Source: Catenulispora pinistramenti
Lineage (GTDB): Bacteria; Actinomycetota; Actinomycetes; Streptomycetales; Catenulisporaceae
NCBI RefSeq assembly: GCF_018274385.1
Contig: NZ_JAAFYZ010000017.1
Location: forward strand, 1-64,000
Direction of reading: 5' to 3'
DNA length: 64,000 nucleotides
In this document: positions 17,496 to 28,436 of the stretch, one piece after another
Layout of the letters: the number at the start of each line of letters is the position of its first letter
Numbering within the stretch: position 1 is the stretch's first letter
The notes under the pieces: generated by a model
Database searches by the model: none
The model's input: the letters and a program-made list of their open reading frames with translations, nothing else
What the model was told of the DNA's origin: nothing
Program-made: the position numbers and the translations under genes

Positions 17496-18514
17496 ATGTC
17501 CGTCGTGGGTGTCGCCACCGCAGAGCCCGCCGGGAACCGCGCCAGACGGCGCAAGTCCCGCGTCACCAAGTCACCGAAGATCGTCGTGGGTGCCGCGATC
17601 CTCGCGTTCTTCGTCTTCATCGCCATCTTCGGTCCGACCCTGGCCCCGCACTCGGCGAGCTGGCAGGCCAGCAACTCCAGCGCCTTCGCGCAGCCGCCGT
17701 CGGCGAAGTTCTGGCTCGGTACGGACCGCCAGCAGCACGACATCCTCTCGCAGGTGCTCTCCGGCGGCCGCTCGACGATGGTCATCGCGTTCGTCGCCGG
17801 CATCGTCGCCAGCATCCTGTCGATCCTGTTCGGGGTGACGGCCGGCTACATGGGCGGGCTCGTCGACGACGTGCTGTCCATCATCGCCAACATCTTCCTG
17901 GCCCTGCCGGGCCTGCTGATCCTCATGGTCGTGATGAAGCCGCTGCCCGCCGGGGACACCGACAACCCGATCCTGATCGGGTCTGTCATAGCCCTGACGG
18001 CCTGGGCGTACGGCGCCCGGGTGTTGCGCGCGCAGACGCTCGCGCTGCGCGACCAGGACTATGTGGAGTCGGCGCGGATCATCGGCGAGCGCCGGCCACG
18101 GATCATCGTGTCCGAGATCCTGCCCAACCTGCTGCCGATCCTGGCCTCGTCCTTCATCTTCACCGTCATCTACGGCATCGGGATCTACGTCGTGCTGTCC
18201 ATCCTCGGCATCATCAACCCGGCGCAGGCGTCCTGGGGCACGATGATCCAGAACGCCCAGGGGGCCAGCGCGATGATCTCCAACGACTGGTGGTGGTACG
18301 CGCCGCCGGCCTTGTGCGTGGCGCTGCTGGGCATCGGGCTGGCGCTGCTGAACTTCGGCATCGACGAGATCGTCAACCCGCGGGTCCGGTCCCGCAAGGG
18401 CAGCCGCCGCGGCGTGCGGTTCCAGTTGGGGCTGACACCGGTGGTGCGGGCCGCACGGCCGCACGCCCCATCGAGTCCTGATACAGCGGCGCCGGTCCTG
18501 GAAGGAGAGAGCTG

Positions 18515-18515
<1 letters not shown>
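17496..18515 (+). CDS. Opp/Dpp-type sugar ABC transporter permease 2
   Basis: 339 aa, DppC type. A basic cytoplasmic tail, the first helix (VVGAAILAFFVFIAIFGPTLAPH), OppC-like WLGTDRQQHDILSQVLSGGR, and the BPD_transp_1 core with EAA loop ESARIIGERRPRIIVSEIL. It starts 3 bases behind the first permease with CGGGAGG as ribosome binding site, and ends in a long basic and proline-rich tail. Confidence 0.92.
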
Positions 18516-19626
<1,111 letters not shown>

Positions 19627-19630
<4 letters not shown>

Positions 19631-20889
19631 CCGCCGAATCCGCCGAGTCCGAATCCGCCGAGCCGGTCGGCGGCACTGAGCCGGCCGAGGCCGCCGAGTC
19701 GGCTGAGCGCGCCGAACACAGTAAGAGTGCTGAGTCCGCCGAGCGTGCCGAACCCACCGAACCCGCTTCGCCGTCCAAGGTGGTGCACGGTCCCCGGCGT
19801 CCCGGAATCCCGGCGCTGGAGGCCCGCGGTCTGGTCAAGCACTTCCCGATGCACAGCGGAATCGGCCGGGGCCAGGTGGTGCACGCGGTGGAGGACATCT
19901 CCATGGTGTTGCCGGCCGGCACGGTCACCGCGGTGGTCGGCGAGAGCGGCAGCGGGAAGTCGACGCTGGCCCGGCTGCTGACCGGTCTGATCAAGCCCAC
20001 AGGCGGCCAGGTCCTGCTGGACGGCGAACCGGTCGGCACCGGGGCGCGGGCGCGGCGCAAGTACACCAGCAGCGTGCACCTGGTGTTGCAGGACCCGTTT
20101 TCGTCCCTGAACTCGGTGCACACCGTGCGCTACCACCTGGAGCGTCCGCTCAAGCTGCACACCAAGCTGGGCCGTGCCGAACGGGCCGAGCGGATGCGGC
20201 AGCTGCTGGAACGCGTCTCGCTCACTCCGGCTCAGGACTACCTCGACAAGTACCCGCACGAACTGTCCGGCGGTCAGCGCCAGCGGGTCGCGATCGCCCG
20301 CGGCCTGGCGGTGGGACCGCGGGTCCTGCTGGCCGACGAGCCGGTCTCGATGCTCGACGTGTCGATCCGGCTCGGGGTGCTCAACCTGCTGGACGATCTG
20401 CGCTCCGGCGAGAACCTGGCCACGATGTACGTCACCCACGACATCGCCTCGGCGCGCTACCTCGCCGACTGCATCGTGGTGATGTACGCCGGCCAGGTCG
20501 TGGAGTCCGGGCCGGCCACCCAGATCACCGACAACCCCGCCCACCCCTACACCCAGCTGCTGCTCAGTGCCGCGCCCGACCCGGCGCGCGCCGAGACCCC
20601 GGTGCTGCGCGGCCGGGGCGCGCCGCCGAGCCTGGTGAACCCGCCGGCCGGCTGCCGGTTCCATCCGCGCTGCCCGTTCGCGATGAAGGTGTGCGCGGTC
20701 CGGTCGCCGGAACCGCGGCCGGTGGGCGAGGACCACGTCTCGGCGTGCTGGCTGCACGCATCAGAGCTCGACGACGACCAGCGCGAACCGCTGAGTGCGA
20801 CCGCTACCGGCCCTGCTATCGGCACTGCCACCGCCGCCACCGTTGCCGCGCAAGCGGAATCGGCGGACGGAGCCACAGACGCGAACTAA
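19627..20889 (+). CDS. Opp/Dpp-type ABC transporter ATPase 2
   Basis: 420 aa, DppF type: Walker A GESGSGKSTLARLL, LVLQDPFSSLN, signature LSGGQRQRVAIARGL, Walker B VLLADEPVSMLDVS, H loop VTHD, and C-terminal CRFHPRCPFAMKVC. It starts by ATGA overlap. Unusual are an N-terminal tail of about 55 residues made of ESAE/ERAE/EPAE repeats and a C-terminal Ala/Thr-rich tail, both absent from typical DppF and both encoded by short DNA repeats. The stop codon lies in a tandem repeat array. Confidence 0.92.
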
Positions 20890-20960
20890 GGCACTAAGGG
20901 CACTGAAGGCACTAAGGCACTAAGGCACCAAGGCACCAAGGCACCAAGGCACCAAGGCAC
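20884..20960 (+). repeat. tandem array of 8- to 9-bp units over the ATPase stop codon
   Basis: At least seven copies of AAGGCACTA/AAGGCACCA run from the TAA stop of the second ATPase to about 20960. The TAA belongs to the first unit. The array separates the ATPase genes from the binding-protein gene. Confidence 0.88.
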
Positions 20961-20981
20961 GACAACCAACAGGAGAAACGC

Positions 20982-21179
20982 ATGAAGAGCAACAGCGGTG
21001 AAGGGGGTCCGAGGGCGACCGCCGCCCGCCCCCCGCCGGGGGACGGGCGGCCAGGCTTCGCTCGAGGGGCAACTCGCGCGAAGGGGAAGTCAGACCCGTT
21101 CCACATCCCGTACAGCCACAGTTATCGCCCATGTCCGAGAACAGGACAGGCCGGCCTCATCGCCGGTCCGGATCTTTAG
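20982..21179 (+). CDS. 65-aa leader frame before the binding-protein gene
   Basis: ATG 20982 has an excellent AGGAG site at 6 bases, better than that of the binding-protein gene 13 bases behind its stop. The product is basic, Pro/Gly-rich and resembles nothing known. Its DNA contains two strong hairpins. Possible readings: a leader peptide, a former start of the binding-protein gene displaced by an insertion, or chance. Confidence 0.35.
   Translation: MKSNSGEGGPRATAARPPPGDGRPGFARGATRAKGKSDPFHIPYSHSYRPCPRTGQAGLIAGPDL
21021..21051 (+). terminator. intercistronic hairpin 1
   Basis: An 8-bp stem (GCCGCCCG with CGGGCGGC), one-base bulges, and a further 5-bp C/G stem close a GCC loop. It is very stable and lies between ATPase 2 and the binding-protein gene. 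It could attenuate read-through or protect the abundant binding-protein transcript from decay. Confidence 0.6.
21056..21083 (+). terminator. intercistronic hairpin 2
   Basis: CTTCGC-T-CGAG pairs with CTCG-C-GCGAAG around a 6-base loop, five bases behind hairpin 1. Two stacked stem-loops in front of a binding-protein gene are a common mRNA-stability arrangement in ABC operons. Confidence 0.5.
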
Positions 21180-21192
21180 GGAAGTGTACGCA

Positions 21193-22905
21193 ATGCGTCG
21201 TACAGCTATCAAAGGGCTAGCCCTGGTCGCGGCCGTCGGCCTCAGCCTGGCGGCCTGTAGCAGCAGCAAGGGTAGTAACTCGTCGGACAAGAGCAGCGGC
21301 TCCGGCAAGGTTCGCACGCTGGTGGTCGAGGACAAGCCGGTCGCCTCGTTCACCGACGACTTCAACCCGTTCGACGGCAACTCCTTCCTCAGCCAGGAGA
21401 ACGCGCGCTCGTTGTTCTACGAGCCGCTGTACCAGTTCAACACCCTGAACTCGGCCCAGGCCCCGATCCCGTGGCTGGCGTCGAACTACACGTGGTCCAA
21501 CGGCAACAAGACGCTCACCTTCACCCTGAAGCCGGGCGTCAAGTGGAGCGACGGGCAGGCGTTCACCTCTGACGACGTCGCCTTCACCTTCACCATGCTG
21601 AAGAACTACAAGGCGGCCAACACCGACAGCACGCCGATCCCGGACAGCGTCGCCACCCCGGACCCGAACACCGTGGTCCTGAACTACTCCAGCTCGCAGG
21701 CCGCCAACTTCCAGGGCATCGCCAACCAGATCATCGTGCCCAAGCACAAGTGGTCGGCGATCACCAACCCGGACAAGGCCGTCGTCACCGGCGCCGACTC
21801 GGTCGGGACCGGGCCGTATCTGCTGGACAAGTTCACCCCGCAGAACATCACGCTCAAGGCGAACACCGGCTTCCGGGACGGCGCGCCGGCCGTGAAGAAG
21901 ATCTCGTTCCCGGCCTACGCCGACAACAACGCCGCGACCCTCGCCCTGGCCAACGGCGACATCGACCTGACCGGCAACGACATCAACGACGTGCTGAACA
22001 CGTTCGTGGCCAAGAGCAAGGACAACCACCTGTTCCAGACCACGGCGCCGTACTTCCCGGCGTCGAACACGGTGGCCCTGCTCATGAACGAGAAGAGCCC
22101 CAGCGCGCCGGCCCTGGCCGATGTCGCGGTGCGCAAGGCGATCAGCGCCGCGATGGACCGCACCTCGATGGCGACCCAGTGCGAGACCAACTACGAGCTG
22201 CCGGCCACTTCCTCCGGCGGTCTGACCCTGCCGATCGACCAGAAATCGCTGGCCCCGGCGCAGACCAACGATCTGAAGCCCGGCCCGGACCCGGACGCCG
22301 TCAGCTCCCTGTTGACCGCCGACGGCTACGCCAAGAACTCCGCCGGCAAGTGGGCCAAGAACGGGGCCACGATCAAGTTCACGATCATCGACCCCAACTC
22401 CTTCACCGACTACTGGTGTGACGCCGAGGCCCTGGTCAAGCAGCTGAACGGCGTGGGCTTCGACATCAAGGACAACGGCGCCTTCGACTACAACAGCTGG
22501 AACACCGCGGTCACCACCGGCAGCTATGACGCCACGCTGCACTGGGGCCAGGGCACCACGCCGTTCCAGCGCCTGCAGTTCATCCTGGACTCCACCCTGG
22601 CCTCGCCGGCCGGACAGAACTCCGCCGGTGACTTCGGGCACTACCAGAGTTCGGCGGCGGACGCGGCGGTCGCCGCCTACGAGGGCGCGACCTCCCCGGC
22701 CGACCAGACCACGGCACTCAACACGCTGCAGGGCGTGTTCTCCTCGGACGTGCCGGCCGTCCCGGTTCTTTACGGAGCCGCCTGGTACGAGTTCAGCACG
22801 GCGAACTTCACCGGCTGGCCCACCAGCGACAACCCGTACATCAACCCCTCGCCGCGCAGCCAGGACTACGAGTACCTGATCCTCAAGCTCACTCCGAAGC
22901 CCTGA
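21193..22905 (+). CDS. extracellular solute-binding lipoprotein, family 5
   Basis: 570 aa from ATG 21193, chosen because the signal peptide starts there (MRRTAIKGLALVAAVGLSLA) and ends in lipobox LAAC with Cys22. SBP_bac_5 features include FNPFDGNSFLSQENARSLFYEPLYQF, WSDGQAFTSDDVAFTF and GTGPYLL. The family contains peptide, nickel and, in Thermotoga and Pyrococcus, beta-oligosaccharide binders. The following beta-glucosidase makes a beta-glucoside oligomer the best guess. It delivers substrate to the two permeases. Confidence 0.92.
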   Translation: MRRTAIKGLALVAAVGLSLAACSSSKGSNSSDKSSGSGKVRTLVVEDKPVASFTDDFNPFDGNSFLSQENARSLFYEPLYQFNTLNSAQAPIPWLASNYTWSNGNKTLTFTLKPGVKWSDGQAFTSDDVAFTFTMLKNYKAANTDSTPIPDSVATPDPNTVVLNYSSSQAANFQGIANQIIVPKHKWSAITNPDKAVVTGADSVGTGPYLLDKFTPQNITLKANTGFRDGAPAVKKISFPAYADNNAATLALANGDIDLTGNDINDVLNTFVAKSKDNHLFQTTAPYFPASNTVALLMNEKSPSAPALADVAVRKAISAAMDRTSMATQCETNYELPATSSGGLTLPIDQKSLAPAQTNDLKPGPDPDAVSSLLTADGYAKNSAGKWAKNGATIKFTIIDPNSFTDYWCDAEALVKQLNGVGFDIKDNGAFDYNSWNTAVTTGSYDATLHWGQGTTPFQRLQFILDSTLASPAGQNSAGDFGHYQSSAADAAVAAYEGATSPADQTTALNTLQGVFSSDVPAVPVLYGAAWYEFSTANFTGWPTSDNPYINPSPRSQDYEYLILKLTPKP

Positions 22906-22923
22906 TCACCGGCGGAAGACCGT

Positions 22924-22973
22924 GAGCGTCCCGGTCGGCGCGGCCCCGTCGGGCCGGGCCGACCGGGACGCTC
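22924..22973 (+). terminator. long hairpin between binding protein and beta-glucosidase
   Basis: A perfect 16-bp stem, GAGCGTCCCGGTCGGC (22924-22939) with 22958-22973, carries an inner GGCCC/GGGCC stem. It starts 19 bases behind the binding-protein stop. It may be a partial terminator that lowers expression of the enzyme and regulator relative to the transporter. Confidence 0.75.
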
Positions 22974-23042
22974 GGGCGAGCAGGACATCACCACCGCGGC
23001 CCGGCAGGGCGGCCCAGGTTTATCGCAAGGAGTTGTCTGACA

Positions 23043-24506
23043 ATGAGAACAGGTACGCGGGCTGTGAGCGGTGACACGTCGTCCGCGGGCAGCCGGAGGG
23101 CCCGCGCCAGGGCGTTCCCGACCGACTTCGTGTGGGGCGCGGCCACCGCCGCCTACCAGGTCGAGGGCGCGTCCTTCGACGGCGGGCGCACCGCCTCGAT
23201 CTGGGACACCTTCAGCCGGGTCCCCGGCAAGGTCGTCAACGGCGACAACGGCGACATCGCCGCCGACCACTACCACCGGTTCCGCGACGACGTCGCGCTC
23301 ATGGCGGGCCTGGGCCTGGGCGCCTACCGCTTCTCCTTGTCCTGGAGCCGGGTCCAGCCCGGCGGGCAGGGGGCGCCGAATCCCGCCGGGCTCGACTTCT
23401 ACTCGCGCCTGGTGGACGAGCTGCTGGCTAAAGGCGTGCAGCCGGTGGTCACGCTCTATCACTGGGACCTTCCGCAAGAACTCGAGGACGCCGGCGGGTG
23501 GGGGAGCCGGACTACCAGCGAACGGTTCGCCGAGTACGCGGCCGTCGCCGCCGACCGCCTCGGTGACCGGGTCGAGCTGTGGACCACGCTGAACGAGCCG
23601 TGGTGCTCGGCGTTCCTGGGCTACGCCTCCGGCGTGCACGCGCCCGGGCGGCACGAGCCGGAGGTGGCCCTGCGCGCCGCGCACCATCTCAACCTGGCGC
23701 ACGGACTCGGGACCCAGGCGTTGCGCGCGTCCCTGCCGGCCGGCGCGCGCGTCGCGCTGACCGTCAATCCCGCCGAAGTCAGGCCCCTGAGTCAGGAGCC
23801 GGCGGATCTGGACGCCGCACGGCGGGTGGACGCGTTGCAGAACCGGATCTTCCTCGACCCGGTCCTGCGCGGCTCCTATCCCGAGGACCTGATGCAGGAC
23901 ACCGCGCACCTCACGGACTGGTCGTTCGTCCAGGACGGCGATCTGAGCTCGATTCACGTCCCCGTCGACCTGCTCGGGGTGAACTACTACAACCCGGTGG
24001 TCGTCGGCGCTCCCATAGTCGGCGACGCCCCCGAGCCCGGCGTGGACGGCCACGGGGCCAGCGACTTCTCCCCCTGGGTCGGCAGCGAATCGGTGCGTTT
24101 CATCCGGATGCCGGGCGAGCCGACCGCGATGGGCTGGCCCATCGACGCCTCCGGGCTGCGCGACCTGCTGCTGCGCATCCACCGCGACTACGGCCCGATC
24201 CCGCTGGCGATCACCGAGAACGGCGCCGCGTTCCACGACTACGTCGGTCCGGACGGCGAGGTGCGCGACCCGCAGCGGGTGGAGTACCTGCGTAGTCATC
24301 TGGTCGCCGTGCACGAGGCCATCGAGGCCGGTGTCGACGTCCGCGGCTACTTCTGCTGGTCCCTGCTGGACAACTTCGAGTGGGCATACGGCTACTCCAA
24401 GCGCTTCGGGGTGGTCCATGTCGACTTCGCGACCCAGCGGCGTACGGTGAAGGCCAGCGGGAACTGGTACGCCGACGTCATCGAGGCCAACGCCGTTCAA
24501 GGCTGA
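23043..24506 (+). CDS. GH1 beta-glucosidase
   Basis: 487 aa, full GH1 length and without signal peptide, so cytoplasmic. [19 protein letters not shown], acid/base Glu185 in TLNEPW, nucleophile Glu392 in LAITENG, and the subsite motif [14 protein letters not shown]. It hydrolyses imported cellobiose-like sugars to glucose by a retaining mechanism. AAGGAG precedes the ATG. It is sixth in the transporter operon and 55 bases ahead of the LacI gene. Confidence 0.95.
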   Translation: MRTGTRAVSGDTSSAGSRRARARAFPTDFVWGAATAAYQVEGASFDGGRTASIWDTFSRVPGKVVNGDNGDIAADHYHRFRDDVALMAGLGLGAYRFSLSWSRVQPGGQGAPNPAGLDFYSRLVDELLAKGVQPVVTLYHWDLPQELEDAGGWGSRTTSERFAEYAAVAADRLGDRVELWTTLNEPWCSAFLGYASGVHAPGRHEPEVALRAAHHLNLAHGLGTQALRASLPAGARVALTVNPAEVRPLSQEPADLDAARRVDALQNRIFLDPVLRGSYPEDLMQDTAHLTDWSFVQDGDLSSIHVPVDLLGVNYYNPVVVGAPIVGDAPEPGVDGHGASDFSPWVGSESVRFIRMPGEPTAMGWPIDASGLRDLLLRIHRDYGPIPLAITENGAAFHDYVGPDGEVRDPQRVEYLRSHLVAVHEAIEAGVDVRGYFCWSLLDNFEWAYGYSKRFGVVHVDFATQRRTVKASGNWYADVIEANAVQG

Positions 24507-24561
24507 CGCCGGCGGTATCGGCTTGGCCGTCGGCATGACGCGCAAGGAGCACTACGAACAC

Positions 24562-25641
24562 ATGACAGGCAAGGACGGGGGAATCCCGAAGGCGGTGGCG
24601 CCCGGGCCGGAAGCGGTGGTGCCCGGGCCGGAGCCGGCCTCGGCCTCGGCACCCACCCTGGAGACCGTGGCCGCCGAGGCGGGGGTCTCCAGGGCCACCG
24701 TATCCCGGGTCGTCAACGGCTCACCCAAGGTCTCCGACGAGGTGCGCGCCGTGGTCCAGGCCGCGGTGGCCCGGCTGGGCTACGTGCCCAACCGGGCGGC
24801 CCGCTCGCTGGTGACCCGCCGGACCGGCTCGGTGGCGCTGGTGGTCAGCGAGGCGGAGATGAAGGTGTTCACCGATCCGCTGCTGGCGGCCATGGTGCGG
24901 TCGATGGGCGTGGCGCTGTCGGCGCGGGACGTCCAGCTGGTCCTGATGATGGTCCGCGCCGACAACGAGCGGCAGCGCCTGACCGGGTACCTGCTCGGCG
25001 GGCACGTCGACGGCGTGTTCCTGATGTCGCTGCACGAAGGGGACCCGCTGCCGCGCATCCTGCACGACTCCGGCGTCCCCGTGGTCCAGATGGCCCGGCC
25101 GCTCGGCGACGTCAAGCTGCCGTATGTGGACGTCGACAACGTCCACGGCGCGCGGCTGGCGGTCCGGCACCTGGTGGCCATCGGGCGGCAGCGGATCGCC
25201 ACCATCGCCGGGCCCCCGGACATGGTGGCCGGCGTCGACCGCCTCGACGGCTTCCGCGAAGAACTCCTCGGCGCCCGGATGGCCGACCACCGCGTCGCCT
25301 TCGGCGACTTCAGCCAGTCCTCCGGCGAACAGGCGATGCTGGCGTTGCTGGCCGACCACCCCGACCTGGACGCCGTGTTCTGCGCCAGCGACCTGATGGC
25401 CGCCGGGGCGCTGCGGGCCCTGCGCCGGCACGAGCGCCGGGTCCCGGAGGACGTCGCCGTCGTCGGCTACGACGACCTGGACGTCGCGCTGCTCACCGAG
25501 CCCCCGCTGTCCACCGTGAGCCAGCCGGTCGAGGCGATGGCCGCCACGATGGTGGACATGCTGCTGGCCCAGGTCGCCGGCCGCCCCCTGCCGAGCCCGG
25601 CGATCCTGCCGACCCGGTTGGTGCTGCGGGCTTCGGGGTGA
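24562..25641 (+). CDS. LacI-family regulator of the sugar operon
   Basis: 359 aa from ATG 24562 (AAGGAG 12 bases upstream); earlier in-frame starts lack a site. A Pro/Glu/Ala-rich lead coded by a short tandem repeat precedes the helix-turn-helix TLETVAAEAGVSRATVSRVV and hinge PNRAARSLV. The effector domain has SVALVVSEAE, DGVFLMSLHEG, DNVHGARLAVRHL and VVGYDDLDVALL. It ends with the LacI C-terminus PAILPTRLVLRASG. It probably binds the two GAGAGCGCTCTC palindromes ahead of the operon, as CebR does, and releases on cellobiose or a similar sugar. Confidence 0.92.
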   Translation: MTGKDGGIPKAVAPGPEAVVPGPEPASASAPTLETVAAEAGVSRATVSRVVNGSPKVSDEVRAVVQAAVARLGYVPNRAARSLVTRRTGSVALVVSEAEMKVFTDPLLAAMVRSMGVALSARDVQLVLMMVRADNERQRLTGYLLGGHVDGVFLMSLHEGDPLPRILHDSGVPVVQMARPLGDVKLPYVDVDNVHGARLAVRHLVAIGRQRIATIAGPPDMVAGVDRLDGFREELLGARMADHRVAFGDFSQSSGEQAMLALLADHPDLDAVFCASDLMAAGALRALRRHERRVPEDVAVVGYDDLDVALLTEPPLSTVSQPVEAMAATMVDMLLAQVAGRPLPSPAILPTRLVLRASG

Positions 25642-25671
25642 GGTCGAGCGGCGCCGGTGTGGGGCAGTCCC

Positions 25672-26499
25672 TCACTTGCGGAAGTGGCCGGCCGCGTCCG
25701 TGCCGTAGGTACTGCGATTCTTGTCGAGATTGATCGCGGTCCCGTGGAGCTGGGACGCGGCCTTCACCTTGTCGATGAACTGCGTCTGTAGTTCGTGGGT
25801 GTTGATGGTGAAGGCGGAGCCGGCTGAAGCTGCTGCCGTCTGCTGTGCGATCAGCCAGGTGTCGGCCGCGTCCAGCTCCTTGGAGCGCGGGGTGACCTGA
25901 CCGTTGCCGTCGAGATTGACGTCCGCGAGGCCGGTCCCGCCGCGTCCCTTCTTGTGCGCCTTGTTGTCTGGATCGTCGTTTCGTGTCTTTGGCTCCGGCC
26001 CCACTATGTAGTTCGCGGGGAGGTTCTCCAGTGCTTCCTGGAGGCTCCCGGCGTGTGCCGTGAAAGCGGTAGGCGCGAGGGTACCCAGTTGAGCCTTGAT
26101 CAGTGCCTCCTGCGCCGGGTCCACCGCGCTGGAGAGCCAGCTGAGACGGTTTCGGGGAATGACGTGATGGAGGGTTTCGACCCATTGCTTGTCGCCGGCC
26201 GGAGTGGCCTTCTTGAGGGTTTTGGTGGCGGCGGCGGTGTCGCTGTTCTTCCAGCCTGCGCGCTGGACGAGCGGGGCGCCGTGAGCGCTGTGAGCACCGT
26301 GGGCGCCGGTGCGTGGGGCCGTGTGGGCTTGCTCGATCGCCCGGGAGACGGCTGCGTTGCCGATGCTGCGCTGCAACGCCAGGACCGACTCCGGAGACGT
26401 CAGCCCCACGGTGGTGGGGGAGGCTGCGGCAGCGGTGCGGGCCTGGGGCCGTTGGCTCTTGCTGGAAGCGGGGACCCGCTCTAGTTCTGGCCCGGGCAT
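25672..26499 (-). CDS. putative eCIS-associated effector with HHxxPxN domain
   Basis: 275 aa. Residues 39-58 (VLALQRSIGNAAVSRAIEQ) match the LQRxxGNxxV motif seen at the front of proteins loaded by extracellular contractile injection systems in actinomycetes. A PLVQR motif (76-80) follows a Gly/Ala/His linker. The C-terminal part holds LHHVIPRNRLSWL (110-122) and YIVGPEPKTRNDDP, a pattern shared with toxin-like proteins whose HH may sit in an HNH-type nuclease site. No injection-system or immunity gene is visible beside it. No good Shine-Dalgarno is seen at the ATG, so the true start could be internal. Function is inferred from motifs only. Confidence 0.6.
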   Translation of the reverse strand: MPGPELERVPASSKSQRPQARTAAAASPTTVGLTSPESVLALQRSIGNAAVSRAIEQAHTAPRTGAHGAHSAHGAPLVQRAGWKNSDTAAATKTLKKATPAGDKQWVETLHHVIPRNRLSWLSSAVDPAQEALIKAQLGTLAPTAFTAHAGSLQEALENLPANYIVGPEPKTRNDDPDNKAHKKGRGGTGLADVNLDGNGQVTPRSKELDAADTWLIAQQTAAASAGSAFTINTHELQTQFIDKVKAASQLHGTAINLDKNRSTYGTDAAGHFRK

Positions 26500-26708
26500 G
26501 GAGGTGCTTCTTTCGGAACGAAGAGACAGTGCTGCCTACCATCAATATACGAAGGAGGCGGACACGGGGAAGGGGCCTCGGTGCAAGGCGGACCGTTCAT
26601 AGGGGCACGCGCCGCTACCCGCGTGTACCTCTGGGGAGGCGCCGTCCGGCGGGTGGGTACGCTCCGTTCTGGCGACTAGATCATCGTCCCGACCATGGGA
26701 GTGAGCCG

Positions 26709-28424
26709 ATGGGGAAGCTTCGTAGCGCGCAGTGGTACGCGGGCCAGGACCGCAACGCCTATATCCACCGGGCCTGGATGCGCCGAGGTGTTCCGGACGA
26801 CGCTTTCGAGGGGCGCCCGCAGATCGCCATCGCGAACACCGCCTCCGACCTGACTCCGTGCAACGCGCACCTGAGTGAGGTCGCGGCGTCGGTGCGGGAC
26901 GGCGTATACGAGGCCGGTGGCATTCCGCTGGAGATGCCCGTGGTCTCCCTCGGGGAGACCAACGTCCGGCCCACCGCCATGCTCTGGCGGAACATGGCGG
27001 CGATGGCCACCGAGGAGATGCTGCGCGCCAACCCGATCGACGGCGTGGTGTTGCTCGGCGGCTGTGACAAGACGATCCCGTCCCTCCTCATGGCCGCCGC
27101 CTCGGTGGATCTGCCCGCGGTCGTCGTGCCGGGCGGACCGATGCTCACCGGTACTTTCCGCGGGACTCCGTTGGGCTGCGGTACCGACGTCTGGCGGCTC
27201 TCGGAGGAGGTGCGCGCCGGCACCCTGTCTCAGGAACAGTTCGTCCGCTCGGAATCGTCGATGATCCGCAGCCGCGGCCACTGCAACACGATGGGGACCG
27301 CTTCCACCATGGCTCTGGTGGCGGAGGCCCTGGGCATGGTCGTGCCCGGGGTGGCAGGCACACCCGCGCCGGACAGCCGTCTGCTCCAGGCCGCCCACGG
27401 CACCGGGCGGCTGGCCGTGGACATGGTCACCGCCGAACGACGGCCGAGCACGTTCCTGACCAAGGCGTCGTTCCACAACGCGATCGTGGCGCTGGCCGCC
27501 GTCGGCGGTTCCACCAACGCCGTCGTCCACCTCCTGGCCATCGCCGGACGCCTGGGCATCGACCTGACCCTCGACGACTTCGACCGCATCGGCTCGCGGG
27601 TCCCGGTGCTGGTGGATCTCCAGCCGGCCGGCCGCTTCCTCATGGAGGACTTCCACCGGGCCGGCGGCCTGCTCGCGGTACTCCGTGAAGTCAGGGAACT
27701 GCTGGACCCCGAGGCCAAGACGGTCACCGGACAACCGCTGGTCGACTCCCTCGACGACGCCTCGATCTGGGACGCCGAGGTGATCCGGACCCGCGCGCAG
27801 CCGTTGGTCGCGCAAGGCGGCATAGCCGTGCTCCGGGGAAGCCTGGCACCCGACGGTGCCGTGATCAAGCCGGCGGCGGCCTCGCCGCATCTGCTGCGGC
27901 ACCGGGGCCGGGCGGTCGTGTTCGACAGCATCGAGGACTTCCACGCGCGCATCGACGACCCCGGCCTGGACGTCGACGCCGATTCCGTGCTCGTCCTGCG
28001 CGGCTGCGGACCGAAGGGCTATCCGGGCATGCCGGAGGTCGCCAACATGCCGCTGCCGAAGAAGCTTCTCGAGGCGGGCGTCCGGGACATGGTGCGGATC
28101 TGCGACGGCCGGATGAGCGGCACGGCCTACGGCACGGTCGTGCTCCACGTCGCGCCCGAAGCCGCCGCCGGCGGACCCCTCGCCTTCGTGCGCACCGGCG
28201 ACATCATCACCTTGGACGTCGAGGCCCGAAGCATCGACGTGGAGGTACCGGCCGACGAACTCCTGGCGCGCGGGCCGAACCCGGCGACCGTCGCAGGGTT
28301 CGCCGATCCGCGCCGAGGCTGGGAGCGGCTGTACATAGACCATGTCCAGCAGGCCGACACCGGCGCCGATCTGGACTTCCTCGTCGGATCCAGCGGCTCG
28401 GAGGTGGCCCGGGAATCGCACTGA
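26709..28424 (+). CDS. IlvD/Edd-family sugar-acid dehydratase
   Basis: 571 aa from ATG 26709 (GGGAG at 7 bases; MGKLRSAQW starts the family fold). Cluster cysteines are Cys51 (TPCNAH), Cys119 (GGCDKTIPS) and Cys192 (RGHCNTMGTAS), spaced like Cys59/127/200 of the [2Fe-2S] L-arabonate dehydratase. GHCNTMGTASTM is typical of pentonate and hexonate dehydratases, not of IlvD proper. The reaction is removal of water from an aldonic acid to a 2-keto-3-deoxy acid. The gene stands alone without other steps of a pentose pathway. Confidence 0.87.
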   Translation: MGKLRSAQWYAGQDRNAYIHRAWMRRGVPDDAFEGRPQIAIANTASDLTPCNAHLSEVAASVRDGVYEAGGIPLEMPVVSLGETNVRPTAMLWRNMAAMATEEMLRANPIDGVVLLGGCDKTIPSLLMAAASVDLPAVVVPGGPMLTGTFRGTPLGCGTDVWRLSEEVRAGTLSQEQFVRSESSMIRSRGHCNTMGTASTMALVAEALGMVVPGVAGTPAPDSRLLQAAHGTGRLAVDMVTAERRPSTFLTKASFHNAIVALAAVGGSTNAVVHLLAIAGRLGIDLTLDDFDRIGSRVPVLVDLQPAGRFLMEDFHRAGGLLAVLREVRELLDPEAKTVTGQPLVDSLDDASIWDAEVIRTRAQPLVAQGGIAVLRGSLAPDGAVIKPAAASPHLLRHRGRAVVFDSIEDFHARIDDPGLDVDADSVLVLRGCGPKGYPGMPEVANMPLPKKLLEAGVRDMVRICDGRMSGTAYGTVVLHVAPEAAAGGPLAFVRTGDIITLDVEARSIDVEVPADELLARGPNPATVAGFADPRRGWERLYIDHVQQADTGADLDFLVGSSGSEVARESH

Positions 28425-28436
28425 AGGGGGTTTTGA

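Noticed and set aside
20884-20960. Possible CRISPR-like array
   Set aside because: Units are 8-9 bp and directly abutting, with no spacers and no cas genes. It is a plain tandem repeat.
26313-26708. N-terminal extension of the dehydratase
   Set aside because: The open frame upstream of 26709 is Arg-rich and lies over the promoter and the neighbouring minus-strand gene. The family fold starts at ATG 26709 with a ribosome site.
26709-28424. Branched-chain amino acid enzyme IlvD
   Set aside because: GHCNTMGTASTM and the Cys spacing match sugar-acid dehydratases, and no ilv genes are near.
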